DNA of 64,000 nucleotides from Apostichopus japonicus (lineage: Eukaryota; Echinodermata; Holothuroidea; Aspidochirotida; Stichopodidae), in NCBI RefSeq assembly GCF_037975245.1, contig NC_092574.1:25774713-25838712 (forward strand). The letters run 5' to 3'. The notes under the pieces are model-generated. The model did not search any database. It was not told where the DNA came from and saw only the letters and a program-made list of their open reading frames with translations. The translations under genes were made by a program, and so were the position numbers. Positions 26,201 through 35,300 of the stretch are shown here, piece by piece. Within the stretch, counting starts at the first letter, position 1; each line of letters opens with the position of its first letter.

Positions 26201-28743
26201 AGTTGTAAAAGTATCAGCGGTCAAAGGTCATTTAAGGTCATATTTTGGGTAAAATCTGGTGGGATATTCATCAAAAAGATCTTTGTATGGTAACAATGAT
26301 CAGTTGGTCGTGCAGTAAAAGAGAGTCCACAGGAACGAGAGTTCCAGCATTTCTCGTTGGCTGTTATAAATATTTTCTGTGATCTAATTATAGCCAAGGA
26401 AGCAGAGGCAGAAACTGTGAGGCTGGTAGAGGAAGAGAAACAGCGAGAAAGAAAGAAAAGACAGAAACAGGATGAGAAAGAGAGACGAAGAGGGGAATAC
26501 CTAGCAGCCAAGGCAGCCAAAGAGCAAGAAGAGGCAGCAAAAAATAAAGATGAGGAGGAATCGAAAGATGATGACGAGATGGACGGTAAGATGACGATAG
26601 ATCGTGTGAAAGTTCACTGATTACAATGATTATTTCAAAGTGGCTGAGAGGGTTTACCACTCTCCCTAATAACTGTTATCTGTCATCAATATTCAGAGGG
26701 GTAATTTATACTTTGCAATGATCGAGTGGTCTGGTATGGTGTTCTGGTACTTGTCTTCAAGACACATTTTCCTCAGTTGCTCTATCAATCAGGTGATTCC
26801 ATCTTCACTTTAAACTTATAAGGCAAGGAATCACTAAGCCTGCTGGCCTTTCTGATTAACATCTGGTCCAATCATCCAAGAACAAGGTGCAACAAATGAA
26901 AATACAAACCTAAGTGATATTTTACTTTAAATGTATTTGGTTAATAAACCAACTTTGGGGTTACTATGGCAGATCTATATGATATAAAGAAAGCCTTTCC
27001 ATATTTTTTCAACTTTTCTTTTCTATTTAGTGTCCTATTAATACTATTACTGATATTCCTTTGATATCATTTTTCATGATCCATTTATTACAGAAACTGT
27101 TAAGGTGAATGGAACTTCAAAATCAGCCAGAGAAAGTGATGAAGGTAAGTGATTACCCTTTGTCACAATTTAGAAACATCTGCTGTAGGGTGAAAGGAAA
27201 CTCTTTCATAAACAGATTCAAATTATGGCCTGACTCACTTAAGTAACTGTTTGATGGTTCCATAAGAATGCTATGAAGGGCTTCTTCTTGTCAATGGTGA
27301 TGTAACAAGCTGAAAAACAATCTTTTCCAGGGATATGACAATGACATCTCTGTTCCAAGACCAACAGGTGTTTTGTGCTCGTCTGTAATAATTGAATAAT
27401 TACCCAAATATTAGACATAAACATGGCAACAGGAGCGGAATAAACACATTTTGATATTTAATTCCTACTAAAATGATATATTATTGCTCCATCTGCTCTT
27501 TCAGAAAAAATCCCCCAAATTTTTAAATTTTTATTTCCCCTTTCAATGAGGTCATCAAACTTGACCAGTTCAACATCAGTGAATTGTATTGTACGGTATT
27601 GTACGTGTTTATTGTACGTGTTTATTGTAAGGTACCCTACATGAAACTTTCTGTAGATTTATAGTTCTCAGCAACAATTGAGTCATAAATAAAGAAGACA
27701 TAAGATAGAAAAGGAAATGTTCCCCCTGTCTTAGTACTCTCCTGACCCCTAGCCAGCTAATTAAAGTTGTTAATGTTGTCACTAATGTAATCACTAATGA
27801 GGAATACACAAAACAGAATAAGGAGTGCTATTAAGAGAAGTCTTCCTCCCCTGTCTTAAAACATGCCCCACCCCTACCCTCCCCTCACCCATACCCCATC
27901 TAATGAAAGTAACAATATTTATGACAATTTCCAAGTGTCTCCCATGTTACCCACTTCCCCCATTCTTCTTCTGTCTGCCTCCCTCCCTCCCTTCCCCTCC
28001 CTCCCTTCCCCTCCCTCCCTTCCCCTCCCTCCCTTCCCCTCCCTCCCTTCCCCTCCCTCCCTTCCCCTCCCTCCCTTCCCCTCCCTCCCTCCCTTCCCCT
28101 CCCTCCCTTCCCCTCCATCCCTTCCCCTCCCTCCCTTCCCCTCCCTCCCTTCCCCTCCCTCCCTTCCCCTCCCTCCCTTCCCCTCCCTCCCTTCCCCTCC
28201 CTCCCTTCCCCTCCCTCCCTTCCCCTCCCTCCCTTCCCCTCCCTCCCTTCCCCTCCCTCCCTTCCCCTCCCTCCCTTCCCCTCCCTCCCTTCCCCTCCCT
28301 CCCTTCCCCTCCCTCCCTTCCCCTCCCTCCCTTCCCCTCCCTCCCTTCCCCTCCCTCCCTTCCCCTCCCTCCCTTCCCCTCCCTCCAAATATCAGTTTAC
28401 AGGACTTTTAGTCATATCTCACCCATGAGGAACCCTTGAAATCAGCCATGCTTGTGGTGAATAGTTTACAAGTTATTTTAAGGTATATGTATTAAAGCAA
28501 GTTAAGTTAAGAACTACCAACCTAGCTTTTTCCAATCTCATTGTGTTTTTTTTATGTTTTTTTCATCCCCTTGCAGGTTCATCATCGGGAATTTTCTTCT
28601 TTGTTATGCTGTTTGTGCTTCTCCTTGGTGTGGCTGTTGGATCTTACATGCATTGCCAAGAAAATGGAGAAATTCCTTGGTGTCAACAATTTAATGACTA
28701 TACCAGACCAGTAAAAGCACAGATTGAGAAATGGTTAAAGTGA
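20193..28743 (+). CDS. LRRC59: LRRC59, ER/nuclear-envelope leucine-rich-repeat membrane protein
   Basis: Seven exons (20193-20291, 23079-23138, 24073-24336, 25758-25830, 26394-26585, 27094-27144, 28577-28743) give a complete 301-residue frame; human LRRC59 has 307. The start [20 protein letters not shown] matches the family's [14 protein letters not shown] opening. Leucine-rich repeats span about residues 15-130 ([44 protein letters not shown]), capped by [13 protein letters not shown] charged coiled coil ([14 protein letters not shown]) at about 165-205 and an acidic linker follow. One C-terminal transmembrane helix ([17 protein letters not shown], about 250-266) leaves a short lumenal tail. 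Family knowledge: a tail-anchored ER protein linked to ribosome binding and nuclear import of FGF1 and other cargo. Two overlapping AATAAA signals lie at 29144-29154. Confidence 0.95.
20292..23078. other. LRRC59 intron 1
   Basis: Besides the MITE at 20775-20949 it holds a short tandem repeat of GCTGACGGAGTGATAAATTT type (about 21263-21320) and an inverted repeat at 22527-22579. Nothing else is recognised. Confidence 0.6.
20775..20949. mobile_element. Small MITE with 14-bp terminal inverted repeat, LRRC59 intron 1
   Basis: Begins CAAGGGACGAAATA and ends with its complement TATTTCGTCCCTTG, 175 bp in all. The interior is rich in TTGCTA/TAGCAA words. No target duplication is evident. Confidence 0.6.
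23079..23138 (+). CDS. LRRC59: LRRC59 exon 2
   Basis: Exactly 20 codons, [20 protein letters not shown], between TGTTATAG and GTGAGT. This 60-base exon is too short to be noticed from open frames alone. Confidence 0.92.
23139..24072. other. LRRC59 intron 2
   Basis: No element recognised; an AT-rich stretch with an AAATAAATAAAT run at about 23984-23998 precedes exon 3. Confidence 0.5.
24073..24336 (+). CDS. LRRC59: LRRC59 exon 3 (main LRR exon)
   Basis: 88 codons with three consecutive LRRs and the Cys-containing cap, phase 0 at both ends; donor GTGAGT. Confidence 0.95.
24392..24540 (+). mobile_element. TTAA-type MITE family member, 3'-truncated copy
   Basis: Starts TTAAAGGGTGTGAAGACTCG and matches 61823-61968 at roughly 90% by eye, including ATGCCGGTAATCTGACCTAG and GTTAGACACCACC. 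The right-hand terminal repeat is not found here. Confidence 0.75.
25233..25450 (-). mobile_element. U2 snRNA-headed retro-insert with 15-bp target-site duplication
   Basis: Exact direct repeats ATTCTGTTTAAGATT at 25233-25247 and 25436-25450 flank a 188-bp insert. Read on the minus strand it starts with 43-45 bases of U2 snRNA (CGCTTCTCGGCCTTTTGGCT to GTGTAGTATCTGTTC). One difference from the human sequence is recalled, A to T after GATCA. A UUCG-type hairpin follows (TTCCCTTCGGGAA), then a body unlike U2: a GTCCC...GGGAC hairpin and a CCCAGG-TTCTTT-CCTGGG hairpin. The 3' end is a perfect ACTTTTT-CTT-AAAAAGT hairpin. It could be a U2-headed SINE or a one-off chimeric retrocopy. It lies in LRRC59 intron 3. 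Confidence 0.88.
25391..25435 (-). ncRNA. U2 snRNA 5'-domain sequence (retro-derived, not an intact U2 gene)
   Basis: Contains the stem-loop I region and the branch-point-recognition sequence GTAGTA of U2. The rest of U2 (stem IIa, AATTTTTGG Sm site, loops III and IV) is absent, so this is unlikely to be a functional U2. Confidence 0.85.
25758..25830 (+). CDS. LRRC59: LRRC59 exon 4
   Basis: Encodes [20 protein letters not shown] and EIQR plus one base. Acceptor CTCATCACAG, donor GTTAGT, phase 1. Confidence 0.88.
25831..26393. other. LRRC59 intron 4
   Basis: A TTAAAGGGACACTGTACTC stretch at about 25974 resembles the start of a TTAA-type element, but no matching right end was found. Confidence 0.4.
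26394..26585 (+). CDS. LRRC59: LRRC59 exon 5 (coiled coil)
   Basis: Encodes the Lys/Arg/Glu-rich coiled coil and acidic linker to DDDEMD; acceptor TAATTATAG, donor GTAAGA, phase 1. Confidence 0.92.
26586..27093. repeat. LRRC59 intron 5 with a dispersed repeat
   Basis: Positions about 26735-26870 share CCTCAGTTGCTCTATCAAT and flanking similarity with 39030-39140, indicating an old interspersed repeat of unknown class. Confidence 0.5.
27094..27144 (+). CDS. LRRC59: LRRC59 exon 6 (51-base microexon)
   Basis: Encodes [17 protein letters not shown] in phase 1/1 between TTATTACAG and GTAAGT. Its length is a multiple of 3, so skipping it would keep frame. Confidence 0.8.
27979..28386. repeat. 14-bp polypyrimidine minisatellite (LRRC59 intron 6)
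   Basis: About 29 near-perfect copies of a 14-base unit, TCCCCTCCCTCCCT, entirely C and T on the plus strand and GGGAGGGAGGGGA on the minus strand. All frames are open because of composition; the apparent Pro/Ser/Leu- and Gly/Glu/Arg-rich proteins are artefacts. Confidence 0.97.
28577..28743 (+). CDS. LRRC59: LRRC59 exon 7 (transmembrane segment and C-terminus)
   Basis: Acceptor CATCCCCTTGCAG. Encodes GSSSG, the hydrophobic helix, [16 protein letters not shown] and an ending KWLK before TGA. Confidence 0.93.
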
Positions 28744-29143
28744 CATTTATGGAAATCATTTGGAGCACAAAACTTGATCTCACATATTGCAAAATATACC
28801 TAAAAGGCCAGATAAAATTACAAAAGACCAAGGATTTAAGCAGTTCGAAAATATGTAATTGAAGGTATAGAAAACCTTGTTTCATAAACAGAACTACGGA
28901 AGGGAGAACATCTCATATATACAAGACATGTGACATAACTGACATGAATATTCATGTCGTCACCCTCCCTTAAGATGTTACTATTTAAACCATGGCCAGC
29001 TGTAAGGTGCTGAATGTATCACAATGTGTATTGTTTTTATGTAACAGTATTGCCGATAAATGTAGGATTAATTGTGAGCAGCTCTTCGGAACCTGTGGAG
29101 AACCATGGGGGAACGTAAATGGAGAACAGGATTCAAGATTGAG

Positions 29144-29154
29144 AATAAAATAAA
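29144..29154 (+). terminator. Overlapping AATAAA polyadenylation signals of LRRC59
   Basis: AATAAAATAAA, two overlapping canonical hexamers about 400 bases after the LRRC59 stop codon. Confidence 0.6.
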
Positions 29155-30953
29155 GATAATTCAGAAATTCAGAATAAATTACTGGACAACTTCATCTAAA
29201 TTCACATTTTAATCAAGGACAATATGACCACTGAGAATACGTCCTTTGCAGGATTGCTCGGTGGAAAGCTTTATTGTTTCAAAACATTTTTGCCATAAAA
29301 TTTCTGCACCATGATGTATATGCAAGGCACTTTAACTATAGCATGTTTTACATCAATTATGAAATATTTTTTCAAATAATAGAGACAAAATTTCTTGAAA
29401 AATGAAATAATCTCACAATAGGACCAAGCAAATGGTCAGATTAACATGTCCTCTAATTTACTGACCCGATCCTTTCAATCATGTTATTTCAAAATTTGGT
29501 AATTATATGTCATTATTTTACTGCTTAATTACCATAAAATTTAAAATTAATTCTTGTGAAATGACCCATTGGGTTGATGAGCAAAAGTTAAGACACTTTA
29601 CTTGCCATATAAATATGTATAAATAAATAATTCTCTTGAAAATGACCCATTAAGTTGATCAGCAAATGTTAAGATACGTTCACTTATGGTTTTGAGGAAA
29701 ACAGATACAAAATAAACACAAGATTGGGACTTTGAGGGACCTACAGAACAAAATTAATAACTAAAGTAAACTTTTGGAAAGAACTAACTGAACCAACAGC
29801 ATGTCATAAACTTATGGAAAACATGCTGCAGTGACTTATGGTGGGATATTTTGCAAAGAATATTAGACTACTTTGGAGTTATGTCAGGGTTGCCTTTCAA
29901 TATTTCTCTTCTAGCTGCCAGGATATTTTTTGCTGGCATGACCTTTGACATGACATGACATCACAATGCCAATAAATTCATTTTAGCATTAATGGTAATG
30001 GCAGTAAGAAATATTCCTATATAACCAATATAGTTGATCCAATCATGTAAGCTTGACAGATTTATTTGGTGGAATATTCCAGGAGGTGAGGCAGCTTGTT
30101 CTGTTACTGTGAGATGACCCCACTCGGCCCTCCCCCCACCCCCTTGCCAGATTATGGAAATAAACAGTTTCATTGTCATTGTCATCCAACAGGCAGATGA
30201 AATAAGTGCATCAGGGTTCATCAAGGACTTCAGTGAACATTCCCAGGCAAGACTTGGTAATATTAGATTTTTGGCTTGTGCCTGCAAAACTTAAAAGGAG
30301 GGGAGGGGGTGGGGGGTTGGTGGTATGAAAGAGGATTTTAATTCCACATTGATTTCCCACCCCATCTCACCCCACCCCACCTCTCCCCACAGGTACATGA
30401 GCAGAGATATAGGTTGTTCTTTTGCATTTATGATGCAACAGACAATAAATATCTTTAGAACTAACTTATTAAAACAAGGAACTTAAGAAGTTTCAGTTTG
30501 TAAAAGCAAAAGGCATCTTTAAAACTAGTTGAGATGTAACCTTTTTTGCAGAAATAAATATTACAACTCAACGTTCAGAAAAACGTTTGAGAAGTGCTAA
30601 TTTTTTTAATCATTTTGTAATAATTTGTAAGATTATTGGCCCGTTTAAAATGACATGTGCATCTCTTGATAGGATGTTTGGTTTAAAGCATAAGCACTTC
30701 AATTACTTGTGATAATGGAAACTGATTCAACCAATAAAAAAACCAAGTGAGAACTGGAAGCTCTGCCAGACATGTTACTGCTCATTTATGTACAAACTTT
30801 CACTTGGAAATGCCTTATTGAAAGAAGTAAACAGCACTATCAACGAAGTAACGGTTAAGCTTTTACATGGCATAAGCTTTGAAGGTAATGTAACAAATTG
30901 TAGATCTCAAGAAATAAAATGCTGTTCTTATAGCAAATACTGATGTAACTAGT

Positions 30954-31174
30954 GGAGTGTTAGCTCAGTGGTTAACGCCGGTGCCTTCCAACCATGCATA
31001 AGGTCCCGAGTTGGAGTCACTCCAAGATTAATGTATGTCATCCAGTTACAGAGTTGTTGACAATTCATAATCATGGACGTTAAATATGAATCTAAGAGAC
31101 TGACTTTGGTCAGCTTGCGGCTTTGATAAGCCAATGAGGCTTCTTCGCGAGTTCCTTCTCGCAGGAGGATCTAA
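30954..31174 (+). mobile_element. tRNA-derived SINE, copy 3
   Basis: GGAGTGTTAGCTCAGTGG head with A box, a B-box-like GAGTTGGAGTC with one substitution, and the same body as copies 1 and 2, ending GCAGGAGGATCTAA. It lacks an obvious long simple-repeat tail. Confidence 0.87.
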
Positions 31175-32132
31175 CAACTACATACTAGCGCATCATTTCA
31201 TTTTAAAAGGGTTCAAGATTTAGACTTCTTTCCTCCTCCTGATCATTTTAAATCATACTAAATTATTATCTTTAACACTTTTTGAAGGAAGATTATTACT
31301 ATATGAAGAACCCAGTATTTATGACTCATTTGTGGTGGAATATAGAAGATGGTGTATCATTTGAATATAACATCTATTTGGAGTTTTCCGGTTAAAGAGT
31401 TATGAATAATATTCAGATAAGTGAATAAATGTTATTACACGTGCAATCTTGGAGCAACTTTGTCCATTTTAGACTACTTTGTGTATTCAAAGAAAGTTAG
31501 GAACTCTGTTGTGTCCTGGTGGGTAAAGTGGTTGTAGTTTCAAGTGATTCAAATTTTGAGCTCTTGGTTAAAATGTACACGGTCATTGTATGAAACATTT
31601 AAGGTGCCATGAATGCTCGATGCTTCAGCAATCCAAAAACACGGGGCTTCTTCTGGCGAGAAACAGCTTTAGAGCTGCATTCGGTTTGACGAGTGCATAT
31701 AACTCAAGGGGTATGTATATTGTTTTTACCACCTAAAAGTGGATCACGAAACATTTAAGGTCGGTCCCTTGGTCCATTTAATATGTATTTAACACGTTTT
31801 TGAAGTCAGGGACCTATTTGGTCGTCGCTTAGTCCACATGGAGACTCCTGAGTCGTAGGCGTACTGTAAACTACCCCCTATAGCACAGCCATATTATACT
31901 TGTGACCCCAAGTACTTCAAGGAGATGGCGCTATTGTCTTTCTTATTGTTTGCAAACAATATGTCTAGCGGTATGGTAAGACTTTAACAACGTTATGGTC
32001 TTGTACAACTTACAAGACGGTAAGAAAGGTAAACCAAAGATAATTCACCAACGGTGACTTAGGCCTAGTATTGTATACGGTACGGGAGCGAAATATTTTG
32101 AAGTACTATTGTATGTCAGTATTGATAGGATT

Positions 32133-32304
32133 ATGGCCGGTGGACAAGAAAGTGATTTTAGTTGGACACATGAGAAGACATTTAAACTTATTTTTCTCTT
32201 CGAAAAAGCACCGTTTCTATACAACTCCAGACTACTAGATTACAAGGACAGAAATAAAAGGAGTGACGCCATTGCCAAATTAGCTCGGGAATTGGAAACT
32301 ACAG
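32133..32304 (+). CDS. MADF gene exon 1
   Basis: Encodes MAGGQESDFSWTHEKTFKLI through ARELETT plus one base; donor GTAACA, phase 1. Confidence 0.87.
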
Positions 32305-35300
32305 GTAACAGTAGTCAAGTGTAATAGGCTAGTAGTACTTGTAAGTTGTAAAGTTAGGCCTAGCGCCCCAGCATAAGGGGTGTTACTAAAACGAATGACA
32401 ATTGCGTTACACATAACGAATGACAATATGTTGTACACACTAAAAAATTGCGTTGACTAAAACGAATGACAGTAATGACAGCACAGACATTTGCTTCAAC
32501 CGGATATCAGAGTTCAGACTTCGTGGGTATCTAGATCTAGAAAAGTACGGACAAGGTAAAAACGCACCTTATAGTAAGCGAAATTGTAAGTCTGATTTTA
32601 AAAAGTAAATTTAACGTCATATTTCCGATATTAATTGTTAGAAACTAACAATACTATAATCTTGAAACGGCTTCAGTTATCTTGTAGTGACCGAGCAGTA
32701 ACAGAACAAACTAAAACACATGCAACCAACAAAGAATGACACAAGACAAGTTGACAGCTTGGATGCTGGAGGAGCTCTGGTTTGTATTATCCTCTTGTAA
32801 CATCATCTCCAACATACATAACAAATTAACACTCACATAAACCAACACCCTAGTATAATACAATCCTATTGGTAGGTGGAAGACCACTGACCACTCCCAC
32901 TAGGTCATTCCATCTCTCACAAACATCTACACCTGTATAACATGTGATATCACACCAGAGTGTGTGCACCTGGGTACTCTCCAATTGACCTGGCTATAAC
33001 AACTTCCAAACATAACTCAACTTTCAGTGTAAACAATAGACAAAATACCAACAATGCCATAGATGGCTATCCTCAGTGGACTAGACCAAACAGTGACCAG
33101 AATAGTCTAATAAATGCCAGCAAGTACAAAAGACTGGCCAAAGATAGGATAAATAAGCTAGGACCCTACAATCTTTCTATATAAATCTACAGTGGTAAAA
33201 AGCAGTGGCCGCGGAACCGGGGGCTTGGGGGGGCTCAGCCCCCCCAATGAAAAAATTGAGGGGGCAAATGCATGATAAGCCCCCCCAATATTTACCAAGG
33301 CTCCGAAACGTGCATCTGCCCATTTTTCAATGCATACTTGTCGATCTGTCCGATGCACACGTATACTATATAGGTGTAATAATTTTAGTAATTGCTGGGG
33401 GACCCTGGTCCCTCGGCCCGTCCTCTGGCTGTAGACCACATTGTCACCCCAACCGCGTCTTCACGCCCGTGAAAAGTGGAAGCAGTTAGTGTGAGTACCG
33501 GTAAGCGTAACACAACTTCGTCTTAGGCCAATGACTTGCCTCATTTCAGCCAGTTCTCCAACATCCCCTTACTTAGTGGCGGAGCGTCCATATATACAGT
33601 CAGGGGGCGGATCCCCCCCCCCCTCCTGACGGACTCAATTTGACTGCTGGCGTCCTTTTCAGCTTTTCACTACTTTTTACTTATTCGCGATTATTGACTA
33701 TTTTATTGCGCTCTCATACACCTATTGACATTTGTCATATTCTGTTGGTGTAATTTTCCGACAAAATGGCGACGACACCTATTTGTTCTCCGTTTATCTG
33801 CAAATTAGCAAGGCCCGGAAAGGGTCATTTCCTGCAATCTAGGGAGTAACTTTACTCAAAAATTTCTGTACGCTCCGCGCCAACCTGTGGTGGGGCTCCG
33901 CTTAGATAGTGTCGAAAGCGCCCCTACAGACCATTCTTGCCCCCCCCCCTGACCAATACCCCTAGCTCCGCCACCGCCCTTACTACACTCAAAAACGTCT
34001 TTGCGAGTACACTACGAGTAATAGCTACTCTCTTAAAAAAAACATACAAATTACAATGGTTTTACAGACTTTTACATGCAATCTGAGAAATTGCAGGCTT
34101 GAGACCCATATTTTAGGGCTAGGTATTCGCAGCATAAAACACTCGGGAAATGCCGTTTTCGGCCATCTGGGGGTTTGAAAAAACCGAAAATTTTCTTGTA
34201 CGCTCCACGCCAACCAATGGTGGCGCTCCGCTTAGATAGTCTCCACACATTAGCCCCCCCAATAATTTTTCCGTTCCGCCGCGCCTGGTAAAAAGCACAG
34301 CACTCGAGCGCATTCTCACACAAAAACTTTCCCTGTGGTTTCTATCCGCAAATTACACCAAAACCCTGCAACCACGTAACATGCGATTTTCCTCAAATCA
34401 TTTTTGCGCAGAAAACCAATAACCGCATTTACCCCACTCCGTTAATCATTCTATCTCCACTCAACACTGTCCTTCATTGTCATTCGTTGTCATTCGTTGT
34501 CATTCGCTGTCATTCGCTGTCATTCGCAAATGATAATTAACCCTGTACAAAGTCAATTGTCATTCGGTCATTCGCTGTCATTCGTTTTAGTTTGTCCCCA
34601 GCATAAGTAAGTAATAGTGTAAAGCAACAGGAAGTGTACCTTTCCACGCAGGAATACAGCTAAAATAAATTTCTGGCAGTTGCATCTAGACCAAGAGGCC
34701 TTGGCCTATCCTCTGTTTATGAACAGTTTGTGTACTATGGCCTATGGGTAAAATTTGCGCGGGTCCTGGGCTTAACTACAGTAAGTATGTCATTAAAGTT
34801 AAGCTACAGTAGAAAACTGAGGACCATACTTGGGCCTAGGCCTACCAAAGAGTTAGCCAACATTACTCTCTGGTCGCATGTCTGAAGTTAAGACTCTCAT
34901 CAGTAGCTACCAACCTAGTCTAAAGCAGTTAGGAATGGGTTTGTTGTTATTAACGTGTTATTGTTCCTCACACATGTATGATACTACGGAATGGTGTCTA
35001 GCAGTATGTTATGCTTTTGTATGTCTTGAAGCCTACATTCTGTACTTTAAAGAAACTCACACCTCAAAACCTCAATAAAACTAGCAATTAAATAAGAATG
35101 TCTGCCTAATTATTAAGCTCTCTTAAACCCGCGACTATGACTCTTTGAACTTGATCATTTCCCTGCCCTTAAACATCGGGGGACATTTTTTAGGACTACT
35201 GACTTACAATATGATACTGTACTGCATTTGATGGACAATTCCTTAGGCTGAAAGATCACATTAATGCTACTGCCTGCATCTAGCATGGACTTGATGAATT

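Larger units (their letters stand above)
28744..32132. other. LRRC59 3' UTR and intergenic region up to the MADF gene
   Basis: Contains the polyA signals at 29144, purine/pyrimidine runs near 30120 and 30296-30390, and a tRNA-SINE at 30954-31174. The 5' flank of the MADF gene (about 31700-32132) shows no clear core promoter motif. Confidence 0.55.
32378..34598. mobile_element. Outer DNA transposon of a three-level nest, 9-bp TSD (Mutator-like?)
   Basis: CAGCATAAG at 32369-32377 and at 34599-34607 is an exact 9-bp target duplication. Ends are GGGTGTTACTAAAACGAATG and the complement GGGACAAACTAAAACGAATG. Many subterminal CGAATGACA words follow on both sides. A 9-bp duplication fits Mutator-like elements, but no transposase is present, so the class is inferred. 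An open stretch at 32960-33184 is unrecognised. Confidence 0.8.

Noticed and set aside
26388..26660. Minus-strand frame over LRRC59 exon 5
   Set aside because: Antisense of the Lys/Glu-rich coiled-coil exon; low-complexity Leu/Ser/Pro reading.
27825..28439. Long Pro/Ser/Leu-rich and Gly/Glu/Arg-rich open frames
   Set aside because: They are translations of the 14-bp minisatellite, open in several frames on both strands because the unit contains no stop.
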